A stretch of 8,341 nt of DNA from an uncultured Erysipelotrichaceae bacterium. Its GTDB lineage: Bacteria; Bacillota_I; Bacilli_A; Erysipelotrichales; Coprobacillaceae. The stretch lies in contig URQL01000065.1 of the NCBI GenBank assembly GCA_900550005.1, forward strand, positions 1 to 8,341, given 5' to 3'. The stretch's first letter is position 1. Every line of letters begins with the position of its first letter. This document shows positions 1-6,388 of the stretch, piece by piece. The position numbers and the translations under genes are program-made. The notes under the pieces were generated by a model, which did no database searches, was not told the DNA's origin, and saw only the letters and a list, made by a program, of their open reading frames with translations.

Positions 1-4
1 AAAG

Positions 5-33
5 TTGAAAATAATGGAATAAAGTGCTATACT
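5..33 (+). promoter_or_regulatory. Sigma-A-type promoter at the left edge
   Basis: A -35 box TTGAAA (5-10) and a -10 box TATACT (28-33) are separated by exactly 17 bp, close to the housekeeping consensus. Transcription would begin near 40-41 and run at once into the hairpin at 49-92. No + strand gene follows (rnhC is convergent), so the promoter would drive only a very short RNA. It may instead be a chance match in the 3' region of an unseen upstream gene, but box quality and spacing argue against that. Confidence 0.55.
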
Positions 34-39
34 ATTAGT

Positions 40-98
40 AGCGTAAAAGCAGAAAATGGGGCATACCACCTTGGGTATGAAGCGTTTTCTGCTTTTTT
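40..98 (+). ncRNA. Candidate ~60-nt small RNA, single long hairpin
   Basis: The predicted RNA starts just after the promoter at 5-33. It folds into an outer stem 49-58/83-92 (10 bp including one G-U), a symmetric purine internal loop (GGG at 59-61 facing AAG at 80-82), an inner stem 62-67/74-79 (6 bp) and the apical loop ACCUUG (68-73), then ends in T6 (93-98). I do not recognise an Rfam family; it does not match SRP RNA, preQ1, fluoride or guanidine riboswitch patterns known to me. The loop region contains CACCU (67-71), complementary to the AGGUG core of Shine-Dalgarno sequences, as seen in C-rich loops of some Firmicutes sRNAs, but five bases may match by chance. It could equally be just the terminator of the upstream gene. 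Confidence 0.4.
45..98 (+). terminator. Rho-independent terminator (+ strand), end of upstream gene or of the sRNA
   Basis: The hairpin arms 49-58 and 83-92 are complementary and are followed by six T residues (93-98). A45-A48 can extend the stem by pairing with the first Us. The hairpin blocks + strand transcription from entering rnhC antisense. If the Bacillus-like gene order holds, the upstream gene would be pheT. Confidence 0.65.
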
Positions 99-103
99 GT
101 TTT

Positions 104-147
104 AAAATAAAAAGAGCCTAATTTCTAGACAAACTAGAAATTAAGCT
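104..147 (-). terminator. Rho-independent terminator of rnhC
   Basis: A stem of 14 base pairs is formed by 115-128 and 134-147 (one G-U when read on the - strand) with a 5-base loop (129-133). On the - strand it is followed by C and five Us, then AUUUU (complement of 104-113). It lies 16 bp beyond the rnhC stop codon, and with the + strand hairpin at 49-92 separates the two convergent units. Confidence 0.85.
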
Positions 148-163
148 TTAAAATAATCATGCT

Positions 164-1063
164 TTAATCTTTCTTTAATAATTCCTTAATTCTTTTGGTA
201 TTGTTCATATGAACCTTACCTACTTTAACTAACATCTTTTCGCCATATGTTTTAACAATTTGTGCTCCAGCGACTTCGACATTACCACTCATTCCACGAG
301 GAAGATTGATTTTAAGTTTTCGACACATATTTGTATAATATTGTAAATAAGCGTACTTAGCTAAAATATAAGAACATCCCACAGCAAGATATTTTAAATC
401 TGCGTGTTCTTCAAAAATTAAATCTTTAACGACAACGACTTCATTTTTTAAGTAATTGTAATATGTTTTACTTGAAACAAATGAATCAATTACTTTTGTT
501 TTTACAGGTTGTTGCAATTTTTGCATAACATTTGTGATAGCCTGGTTATGAAGTTGAGCTTTAAGTGTAGCTTGATTGATTCCACTAGCAATTGCATGGT
601 TATAATGCGCATTATCAAGTAAAAGTAAACTGTAGATCACACGATCTTTGATCGCACGTGCTTTTTCTACGATTTCTTTATCTGAAAGCAACTGTGCTTT
701 CGTTACGCCAACCGTTTTTAACCATTCAATATCATTATGATCAATATAGCAAGCTACAACACACATTGGTCCGAAGTAATCCCCTGATCCAACTTCACTA
801 GCACCAATGTGATCATTTAAAAATAAACCATCTGAATCGATTGTTTTAGTTTGATGGTGTTTCTTTTGCCAACGATTGGCTTCGATGACAGCATTATTTC
901 CATTAAACTCCACTTTTAGATCCTCATAACAGACGATATGACATCCAACTGTCTGAGCTGAAAAGATGATGTTTTCATGTTCAGGTTGTGTCATTTGACT
1001 ATCATAGAATTTTTTCATTTTTTCTAATATACAGTTATTAATGACTATTACAATAGGATTCAT
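164..1063 (-). CDS. rnhC: Ribonuclease HIII-like protein, probably catalytically impaired
   Basis: At 299 residues the protein has the family's usual length and layout: a TBP-like N-terminal substrate-binding domain (about 1-70, with a typical YEDLKVEFNG...AVIEANRW pattern) and an RNase H-fold type 2 domain (about 84-299, with EVGSGDYFGPM at 90-100 and LHNQAIT at 171-177). The family cleaves RNA in RNA/DNA hybrids using a D-E-D-D/E metal site. Here E90, D193 and D222 are present, but the first Asp is Ser89 (GASEVG instead of GSDEVG). The DSK motif is replaced by K122-A123-Q124, and the Ser of the AAASI motif by Tyr231. The fold is kept but the active site is eroded, so activity is doubtful. 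AGGAGG lies 8 bases before the ATG. Its position, divergent from cvpA-mutS2, is the Bacillus one, which supports orthology rather than a stray paralogue. Confidence 0.85.
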   Translation of the reverse strand: MNPIVIVINNCILEKMKKFYDSQMTQPEHENIIFSAQTVGCHIVCYEDLKVEFNGNNAVIEANRWQKKHHQTKTIDSDGLFLNDHIGASEVGSGDYFGPMCVVACYIDHNDIEWLKTVGVTKAQLLSDKEIVEKARAIKDRVIYSLLLLDNAHYNHAIASGINQATLKAQLHNQAITNVMQKLQQPVKTKVIDSFVSSKTYYNYLKNEVVVVKDLIFEEHADLKYLAVGCSYILAKYAYLQYYTNMCRKLKINLPRGMSGNVEVAGAQIVKTYGEKMLVKVGKVHMNNTKRIKELLKKD

Positions 1064-1083
1064 TTTATTCGCCTCCTACCCTA

Positions 1084-1113
1084 ATTATAACACTTTTTTT
1101 ATTTTTTTGACAG
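1084..1113 (-). promoter_or_regulatory. rnhC promoter
   Basis: On the - strand a perfect TATAAT (complement of 1084-1089) is preceded at 18 bp by CTGTCA (complement of 1108-1113), a 4/6 match to TTGACA. The -35 box overlaps that of the divergent cvpA promoter. SD AGGAGG for rnhC is the complement of 1072-1077. Confidence 0.6.
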
Positions 1114-1135
1114 CATAAATTTATTTTGTTAAAAT
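1107..1135 (+). promoter_or_regulatory. Sigma-A promoter of the cvpA-mutS2-uvrC operon
   Basis: A perfect TTGACA (1107-1112) is followed after 17 bp by TAAAAT (1130-1135). Predicted transcription starts near 1141-1143, which places the ATGs at 1142 and 1145 at or before the mRNA end and so argues for the cvpA start at 1163. The -35 box is shared, on opposite strands, with the rnhC promoter. Confidence 0.8.
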
Positions 1136-1162
1136 AGTTTCATGATGGGAGGAATGTCAAGA

Positions 1163-1924
1163 ATGAATTATTCTTTTTTATTAGATTTTATTATTATTGT
1201 TTTTCTTTTTTTATGTACTTTAGTAGGAATGAAAAAAGGATTTACAAATCGTGTATTTTCTTTTATTTGTTCTTTACTTGTAATATTTTGTGCTTATATT
1301 TTTATGGTACCGGCAAGTGTTGTGGTTAAATCCTATTTAAATCAGCATTTTTTAAGTACAAATGTACAAATGATTTCTGAACTTATTCCTAAAATTTATC
1401 ATTTGATTACTTTTGTGGCCCTCTTTTTTGTTTTCACCCTCATTAAATGGCTTATTGTTTTAATTTTTAATCATACCATTGAAAAGTGGATCCAAGGATG
1501 GGGATTAACACACTTTGTCGATGGGTGTTTAGGAGCAATTTTAAATGCTTTAAAAGGAACTTTTGTTGTTTATATTGTGTTATGTGCTTTATCTCTTCCT
1601 TTTGTTCAAGGAGGATCAACGATTGTTCAACAATCCTTAATCGGTGATGCTTTATTTGAAATGATTCCTTCAATTAGTGATCCTATTTTAAATATGAATC
1701 ATTTATTAGAAAATAAACCTTGGCAGTCTTTATCCTCTTTACAAAATTTCTCTTTATCTTCCTTACAAAATTACCCATTATCATCTATTCAAAGTAGCGT
1801 TGAAGCTGCTTTAGATTCAGGTGTGATTTCAAAAGACGATATCACAAATTTATGTGAAGAATATAAAGATGAAATCGTTCAAAGCGAGAAATTGTCGTTT
1901 CTCAGGAAAGAAAAAATGAAATAA
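1163..1924 (+). CDS. cvpA: CvpA family membrane protein, probably frameshifted at the 3' end
   Basis: This is a colicin V production protein (CvpA) family member of 253 residues if started at ATG 1163. That start has GGGAGGA 9 bases upstream and leaves a leader of about 20 bases from the promoter; earlier in-frame ATGs at 1142, 1145 and 1154 lie at the predicted mRNA end or within the SD. Four hydrophobic segments are visible at about 5-23, 30-55, 79-103 and 121-147. The Gly-rich element VDGCLGAILNALKG precedes and enters the fourth, as is typical of the family. The molecular role is unclear; the family is an inner-membrane protein linked to envelope homeostasis in other bacteria. The soluble tail carries three imperfect 8-residue repeats (189-212). 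The reading frame stops at 1924, but the -1 frame stays open to 1998, four bases before mutS2, so the natural C-terminus was probably longer. First gene of the operon. Confidence 0.85.
   Translation: MNYSFLLDFIIIVFLFLCTLVGMKKGFTNRVFSFICSLLVIFCAYIFMVPASVVVKSYLNQHFLSTNVQMISELIPKIYHLITFVALFFVFTLIKWLIVLIFNHTIEKWIQGWGLTHFVDGCLGAILNALKGTFVVYIVLCALSLPFVQGGSTIVQQSLIGDALFEMIPSISDPILNMNHLLENKPWQSLSSLQNFSLSSLQNYPLSSIQSSVEAALDSGVISKDDITNLCEEYKDEIVQSEKLSFLRKEKMK
1727..1798 (+). repeat. Three 24-bp tandem repeats inside cvpA
   Basis: Units at 1727-1750, 1751-1774 and 1775-1798 encode SLSSLQNF, SLSSLQNY and PLSSIQSS. The first two differ at few bases; the third is more diverged. They lie in the predicted soluble C-terminal tail and keep the reading frame. 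They look like a small in-frame duplication series forming an amphipathic or linker segment. Confidence 0.7.
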
Positions 1925-1998
1925 AGGAATTACTTGATTTACCTGGCATACCTGAGGATATAAAAGAAATTGTGCTAGATAAGATCAACGTGGAATAA
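1873..1998 (+). pseudogene. Displaced 3' end of cvpA in the -1 frame
   Basis: This stretch is open in the -1 frame relative to cvpA. It encodes a protein-like tail including LPGIPEDIKEIVLDKINVE before a TAA at 1996-1998. It has no start codon and SD of its own. Its end lies only 4 bases from the mutS2 ATG, the spacing expected of tightly packed operon genes. One base missing anywhere between about 1873 and 1921, for example in AAA 1889-1891 or in the six As at 1911-1916, would join it to cvpA. Sequencing error, a true mutation and recoding cannot be told apart here. Confidence 0.6.
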
Positions 1999-2002
1999 GA
2001 CT

Positions 2003-4315
2003 ATGGATAAAACAATTCACAAATTAGAATTTGATAAAATTAAAACACAATTAAGTCATTATTGTGCGTGTTCATTAGGTAAAGATCTTGTTGAAAAATT
2101 AAGTATGTATCAAGATCAAGAAGAAGTAAAAAAACAACTTGGGTTGACGGATGAAGCCATGCGTTTAGTGTGTGCTTATGGTACTTTACCAATGGGTGGT
2201 GTACATGATATTGGTTATGCCATTAAAAAAGCTAAAATGGATGGACTACTCTATCCTCAAGATTTACTAGCGATCTTTGCTTCGTTAGAAGCTGTAACGA
2301 GTATTAAAAATTACCAAGCGGATATTGAAAACCAAGAGGTACCTTATTTTAATGAATTAGTCGATCACTTACAAACCATCAAGCCCCTAGCTCAAAGCAT
2401 ATCTTCTTGTATTGACTATGATGGAAGTGTAAAAGATAGTGCTTCAAGTACACTTTATGGGATTCGTCGTCGTATTCGAACTTTAGAAGCTTCGATTCGT
2501 ACAAAAATGAATCAACTGGTAAGCTCACAAAAAGAATATTTAAGCGAAGCGATTGTAACGACACGTAATGATCGTTTTGTTTTACCGGTTAAAACCGTTT
2601 CTAAAGGGATTGTTCATGCGGAATCTTCATCAAGCCATACTTCCTATATTGAACCTGAAAGTGTCGTTAGAATGAATAACCAAATTACGGAAGAAAAAAA
2701 TAACGAACAAGAAGAAATTGAAAATATTTTATTTGAATTATCACAAAAAGTAAAAGCCAATGCTTTAACATTAGAATACAATCAAGAAGATTTACAAATC
2801 CTTGATTTTATGTTTGCTAAAGGGGCCTATGCCAAAGCAATCGATGGGCAAATCGCAACGATCACAGATGATTTAACGACTTTATCTTTAAAACAAGCAC
2901 GTCACCCATTGATTGATCCAGATCAAGTTGTAGCCAATGATATAGAATTACAAGCTCCTTATTGCTTATTGCTTATTACTGGAAGTAATACAGGAGGAAA
3001 AACGGTTACATTAAAAACAACTGGACTTTTAGCAATGATGGCTTTATCTGGACTCGCTATTCCGGTTAAAGAAGCAACGATTCCTTTTTATGATGCAATT
3101 TATTGTGATTTAGGAGATGAACAATCGATTGAACAATCCTTATCTACTTTTTCATCTCATATTAAAAAGATCATCTCTATTTTAGATAATGTTACGCATC
3201 GTTCTCTTGTATTGATTGATGAAATCGGAAGTGGAACAGATCCTCGAGAAGGAGAAAGTTTAGCCCAAGCGATATTAGATCGATTATTGGAATACCATTG
3301 TCATGTTTTAAGTTCAACACACTATTCAGGACTAAAAAAATATGCTCAAGAAAATCCAAATGTGCTTTATGCTAGTGTTGAATTTGACTTAGAAACTATG
3401 AAACCGACTTATCATTTATTAAATCATGTGATTGGTCAATCTTATGCTTTTGAAATATCAAGCCGTTTAGGCCTTGATGGAAAAATCGTTGAAAATGCAC
3501 GCCATATCAAAGATGAAATGATGAGCGATGAAGATCGCTTAATGGAAACATTGGAAAAAGAAATGGAACATCAACGTCAATTAGAATTAAAATTGCAAGA
3601 AGCTCTTCATGAAAATGAATTAAAAGAAAAAGAATTAATACGTAAACTTAAAGAATTTGAAAACCGTAAAGAAACATTGCTTGATCAAGCTAAAGAACAA
3701 GCAAACAGTTTATTAGAAGAAGCAAAACAAGAAATTCAAGTTGTCCTTGATGATTTAAAAAGCCAAGGACAAGAAGTTAAACCTCATCATGTCAGTGATG
3801 CTAAACATACATTAGAAGGTTTGAAATACGCTTCTAAAAATAAAAATAATCAAGATGCACCAACCCTTGGACATGAATATGCTGTGGGTGAACGCGTTAA
3901 AATTTTATCGGTTAATCGTGAAGGCGTTGTTCAATCTGTGTCTAAAAAAGGCCTAGTGGTCTCTTTAGGTGGATTAAAAATGCAACTTAAAGAAAATGAA
4001 GTTGCTTATATCGGTAAACCACTAAAACCAAAAGTAAAATCCAACGGACGTTCGATTTCTAAACAAAGCACAGGTCATTATGAAATCAATGTGATTGGGA
4101 TGCGTTATGAAGAAGCGATGCGTGTGGTGGATAAATTTTTAGATGATGCTTTAGTGAATAATTATCCTCATGTACGTATCGTTCATGGTATGGGAACTGG
4201 CGTTTTAAGAAAAGGAATAAGAAAGATGTTAGAAAAAAATAAGAATGTGGTATCTTTTCGAGATGGAGGGCCAAACGAAGGTGGTCTAGGGGCTACTTTG
4301 GTTTATTTTGAATAA
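2003..4315 (+). CDS. mutS2: MutS2: MutS-paralogue ATPase with C-terminal Smr domain
   Basis: At 770 residues it is close to the family norm (about 780). MutS2 is not a mismatch-repair protein; in other bacteria it suppresses recombination, and in B. subtilis it senses and splits collided ribosomes. The N-terminal core/lever region opens with the typical KLEFDKIK. The ATPase domain shows Walker A GSNTGGKT (327-334, family usually GPNTGGKT), the STFSSHI motif, Walker B LVLIDE (402-407) followed by GSGTDP, and STHYSGLK. A long charged coiled coil covers about 500-610. A small beta-rich, KOW-like segment (about 625-670) precedes the Smr domain (about 693-770). That domain keeps HGMGTG (728-733), but its LDLRG motif reads INVIG (695-699). 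The SD is weak (GTGGAA, 1991-1996), suggesting coupling to cvpA. The stop codon overlaps the uvrC start. Confidence 0.95.
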   Translation: MDKTIHKLEFDKIKTQLSHYCACSLGKDLVEKLSMYQDQEEVKKQLGLTDEAMRLVCAYGTLPMGGVHDIGYAIKKAKMDGLLYPQDLLAIFASLEAVTSIKNYQADIENQEVPYFNELVDHLQTIKPLAQSISSCIDYDGSVKDSASSTLYGIRRRIRTLEASIRTKMNQLVSSQKEYLSEAIVTTRNDRFVLPVKTVSKGIVHAESSSSHTSYIEPESVVRMNNQITEEKNNEQEEIENILFELSQKVKANALTLEYNQEDLQILDFMFAKGAYAKAIDGQIATITDDLTTLSLKQARHPLIDPDQVVANDIELQAPYCLLLITGSNTGGKTVTLKTTGLLAMMALSGLAIPVKEATIPFYDAIYCDLGDEQSIEQSLSTFSSHIKKIISILDNVTHRSLVLIDEIGSGTDPREGESLAQAILDRLLEYHCHVLSSTHYSGLKKYAQENPNVLYASVEFDLETMKPTYHLLNHVIGQSYAFEISSRLGLDGKIVENARHIKDEMMSDEDRLMETLEKEMEHQRQLELKLQEALHENELKEKELIRKLKEFENRKETLLDQAKEQANSLLEEAKQEIQVVLDDLKSQGQEVKPHHVSDAKHTLEGLKYASKNKNNQDAPTLGHEYAVGERVKILSVNREGVVQSVSKKGLVVSLGGLKMQLKENEVAYIGKPLKPKVKSNGRSISKQSTGHYEINVIGMRYEEAMRVVDKFLDDALVNNYPHVRIVHGMGTGVLRKGIRKMLEKNKNVVSFRDGGPNEGGLGATLVYFE

Positions 4316-6078
4316 TGGCAAGCGAACATATCAAACATAAACTTTCTTTACTTCCTTTAGAACCGGGTTGTTATTTAATGAAAGATACAACGGGAACGGT
4401 GATTTATGTAGGAAAAGCAAAAAAATTAAAGAATCGTGTCTCTTCTTATTTTAATGGTGTCCATAATTATAAAACGACAAAATTGGTTAGTGAAATCGTT
4501 GATTTTGATTATATAGTGACCCATTCAGAAAAAGAAGCCTTGTTGTTGGAAATTAACTTAATTAAAGATTATACGCCTAAATACAATATTATGTTTATGG
4601 ATAATAGCTATTATCCTTATATCATGCTAACAAAAGAAAAACATCCACGCTTACAAATCGTTAGAGCGGTTAAAGATAAGAAAAATAAATATTTTGGACC
4701 TTTCCCCGATGCGACGGCAGCTAGAGAAATCTATAAATTATTAAATCGTCTTTATCCACTTAGAAAATGCAACAAAATACCTAATAAACCTTGCCTATAT
4801 GCTTCTTTGAATCAATGTTTAGCTCCTTGTATCAATGAAGTAAGTGAAGAAGCTTACCTAGAAATCACCACGCAAATCACAAAGTTTATCAAAGGTGATG
4901 TAAAAGAAACGATTAAAGAACTAGAAGATAAAATGAATCAAGCAAGTGAATTATTAGAATTTGAAAAGGCTAAAGAATACCGTGATCTTATTCGCTATAT
5001 CCACCATGTAACGAGTAAACAACACGTGCAATTTAATGACCAAGTTGATCGTGACATTATTGGTTACTATATGGATAAAGGGTATTTAAGTGTTCAATTA
5101 TTTTTTATGCGTAATGGAAAACTTTTAGCTCGAGATATTAATCTTGTTCCAATTTATGGTGAAATTGAAGAAGAACTAGCAAGTTATATTGTCCATTTCT
5201 ATTCGACAAATACCTTACCAAAGGAAATCTTAATGCCTAAAAATGATGACTTGCAAGTTTTAGAAGAAGTACTAGGATGTAAGATTTTACAGCCAAGTCG
5301 CGGTAACAAAGCAGATTTAGTTAAAATGGCTTGTGACAATGCCAAGGAAATGCTGGAAAAGAAATTTATGTTACTTGAAAATGCAGAATTAAAAACGACA
5401 ACAGCGATTGATGAATTAGGTGAACTTTTGCATATCAAGCGTCCTAATGTGATTGAATTATTCGATAACTCGAATATTCAAGGAAGCTACGCCGTTGCGG
5501 GAATGGTTTGCTTTGTGGATGGTAAACCATCTAAAAATGATTACCGTAAATTTAAAATTAAAACCGTTGAAGGACCGGATGATTATGCCAGCATGAAAGA
5601 AGTCATCTACCGTCGTTATTTTCGTGTGCTCATGGATGGATTACGTCGACCGGATTTAATTATCGTTGATGGAGGGCGAGGACAAATTAAAGTAGCTAAA
5701 GAAGTAATCGATAGTTTAAATATGCAGATCCCAATATGTGGTTTATCCAAAGATGACAAGCATGCGACAGCACTTTTATTAGACCAAGACGGTAATGTCG
5801 TCGAAGTGGATCGCAAGAGTCAACTTTTCTATTTACTTACGCGAATGCAAGATGAAGTCCATCGTTATGCGATTTCTTTCCATAAAAATGTCCGTTCTAA
5901 ATCTTTATTTGCTTCGATTTTAGATGAAGTGGATGGCATTGGGGAAGTTAGAAAAAAGAAACTTTTGCGTAAATTTGGTAGCGTAAAAAAGATGAAGGAA
6001 GCTTCAATTGAAGATCTTGAAGCGATTTTACCTAAAGAAGTTGCGAAAAATTTAAAAACAGTTTTAGAAAAACAATAG
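4315..6078 (+). CDS. uvrC: UvrABC system protein C (excinuclease subunit)
   Basis: UvrC makes both incisions around a DNA lesion handed over by UvrA/UvrB. The 587 residues hold every family part. The GIY-YIG nuclease (about 14-93) has GCYLMKD, YVGKAKKLKNR with Arg41, and Glu79. Four cysteines (C152, C160, C168, C172) match the iron-sulfur cluster pattern. A UVR/UvrB-binding motif is at about 206-236. The RNase H-like endonuclease domain has D384 (LFDNSNIQG), D452 (IIVDGGRGQ) and H516 (DEVHRYAISFHK). A helix-hairpin-helix tail covers about 535-587. All expected catalytic residues are present, so it should be active. The ATG overlaps the mutS2 stop by one base (TAATG) and no SD is visible upstream, which indicates translational coupling. 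No terminator follows before gerE. Confidence 0.97.
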   Translation: MASEHIKHKLSLLPLEPGCYLMKDTTGTVIYVGKAKKLKNRVSSYFNGVHNYKTTKLVSEIVDFDYIVTHSEKEALLLEINLIKDYTPKYNIMFMDNSYYPYIMLTKEKHPRLQIVRAVKDKKNKYFGPFPDATAAREIYKLLNRLYPLRKCNKIPNKPCLYASLNQCLAPCINEVSEEAYLEITTQITKFIKGDVKETIKELEDKMNQASELLEFEKAKEYRDLIRYIHHVTSKQHVQFNDQVDRDIIGYYMDKGYLSVQLFFMRNGKLLARDINLVPIYGEIEEELASYIVHFYSTNTLPKEILMPKNDDLQVLEEVLGCKILQPSRGNKADLVKMACDNAKEMLEKKFMLLENAELKTTTAIDELGELLHIKRPNVIELFDNSNIQGSYAVAGMVCFVDGKPSKNDYRKFKIKTVEGPDDYASMKEVIYRRYFRVLMDGLRRPDLIIVDGGRGQIKVAKEVIDSLNMQIPICGLSKDDKHATALLLDQDGNVVEVDRKSQLFYLLTRMQDEVHRYAISFHKNVRSKSLFASILDEVDGIGEVRKKKLLRKFGSVKKMKEASIEDLEAILPKEVAKNLKTVLEKQ

Positions 6079-6103
6079 CCATCTTCTAATTTATTCATAC
6101 AAT
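6075..6103 (+). promoter_or_regulatory. Candidate sporulation (sigma-E/sigma-K type) promoter of gerE
   Basis: CATACAAT (6096-6103) is a perfect match to the B. subtilis sigma-E -10 consensus, and with the next base (CATACAATA) also fits the sigma-K pattern CATANNNTA. An ATA (6075-6077) sits 18 bp upstream, within the loose sigma-E -35 spacing; no AC is found at the sigma-K -35 distance. Start of transcription is expected near 6110, just before the SD. B. subtilis gerE is transcribed by sigma-K. Mother-cell sigma factors are assumed from the gerE/gerM context and not seen in the window. Confidence 0.5.
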
Positions 6104-6114
6104 AAATTAGAGGA
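6082..6114 (+). promoter_or_regulatory. Hairpin masking the gerE Shine-Dalgarno
   Basis: Arms 6082-6095 and 6101-6114 pair over 14 bp (core 10 bp perfect, one G-U in the extension) around the loop CATAC (6096-6100). The right arm takes in the first four bases of the SD AGGAGG (6111-6116). There is no T-tract after it, so it is not an intrinsic terminator. On read-through mRNA from uvrC it should hide the ribosome binding site; mRNA started near 6110 lacks the left arm and cannot form it. Confidence 0.6.
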
Positions 6115-6123
6115 GGAACGTCA

Positions 6124-6327
6124 ATGAATATTCTAACAAAGCGTGAAAAACAGATCTTTGAATTATTAGTGAGTCACTATTCGACTTCAGAGATTGCTTA
6201 TTCTTTAAATATAAGTGAAAAAACAGTACGTAATCATATTTCCAATGTGATTCAAAAACTCGGTGTTTCTTCGCGCATTCAAGCGGTTTTAGAATTGATT
6301 CGTTTAGATGAACTTAAAATAAAATAG
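6124..6327 (+). CDS. gerE: GerE-like stand-alone LuxR-type HTH regulator
   Basis: This 67-residue protein consists only of a LuxR/FixJ C-terminal helix-turn-helix domain, with no receiver or sensor domain. LTKREKQIFELLV, SEIAYSLNISEKTVRNHISN and QKLGVSSRIQAVLELIRLDEL follow B. subtilis GerE (74 residues) almost throughout, including the recognition helix SEKTVRNHISN. GerE is the last mother-cell transcription factor of sporulation, activating and repressing coat genes with sigma-K. Strong support comes from order: gerE also lies between uvrC and gerM in B. subtilis. SD AGGAGG (6111-6116) is 7 bases from ATG. The gene follows uvrC by 45 bp without a terminator, so both vegetative read-through and a sporulation promoter are possible. 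Alternative: another small LuxR-type regulator, since this domain is widespread. Confidence 0.8.
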   Translation: MNILTKREKQIFELLVSHYSTSEIAYSLNISEKTVRNHISNVIQKLGVSSRIQAVLELIRLDELKIK

Positions 6328-6333
6328 TTTCTT

Positions 6334-6366
6334 TTACCCCATCTTAAGCAAAGATGGGGTAATTTT
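6334..6366 (+). terminator. Terminator of the cvpA-mutS2-uvrC-gerE unit
   Basis: Twelve perfect base pairs (6334-6345 with 6351-6362) enclose the loop AAGCA and are followed by four Ts (6363-6366). It begins 7 bases after the gerE stop codon and isolates the operon from the VanY-like gene. Confidence 0.85.
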
Positions 6367-6388
6367 GTAGTTAAAGGATGGAATTTAT

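Noticed and set aside
49..92. Riboswitch or SRP RNA at the left edge
   Set aside because: No conserved core of any class I know is present, and there is no downstream + strand gene to control.
1142..1162. Upstream ATGs (1142, 1145, 1154) as cvpA starts
   Set aside because: The predicted transcript begins near 1141-1143, and the ATG at 1154 overlaps the SD; ATG 1163 has GGGAGGA at 9 bases and starts the hydrophobic N-terminus.
1907..1924. Programmed -1 frameshift site in cvpA
   Set aside because: The six As do not form an X XXY YYZ heptamer in the right phase and the SD-like AGGAAAG is too close; a simple one-base deletion is the plainer explanation.
2379..2564. - strand frames inside mutS2 (2379-2564, 4086-4274), cvpA (1467-1673) and the VanY-like gene (6854-7051)
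   Set aside because: They are shadows of conserved genes, with no SD support or recognisable protein features.
5865..6098. Open frames on the - strand inside uvrC (5865-6098, 5616-5816, 5199-5438)
   Set aside because: They lie opposite a fully intact uvrC, encode Ser/Phe-rich sequence typical of antisense translation of AT-rich genes, and show no domain.
6086..6110. Hairpin after uvrC as a terminator
   Set aside because: The right arm is followed by AGGAGGAACG and not by a T-tract; it fits SD masking better.
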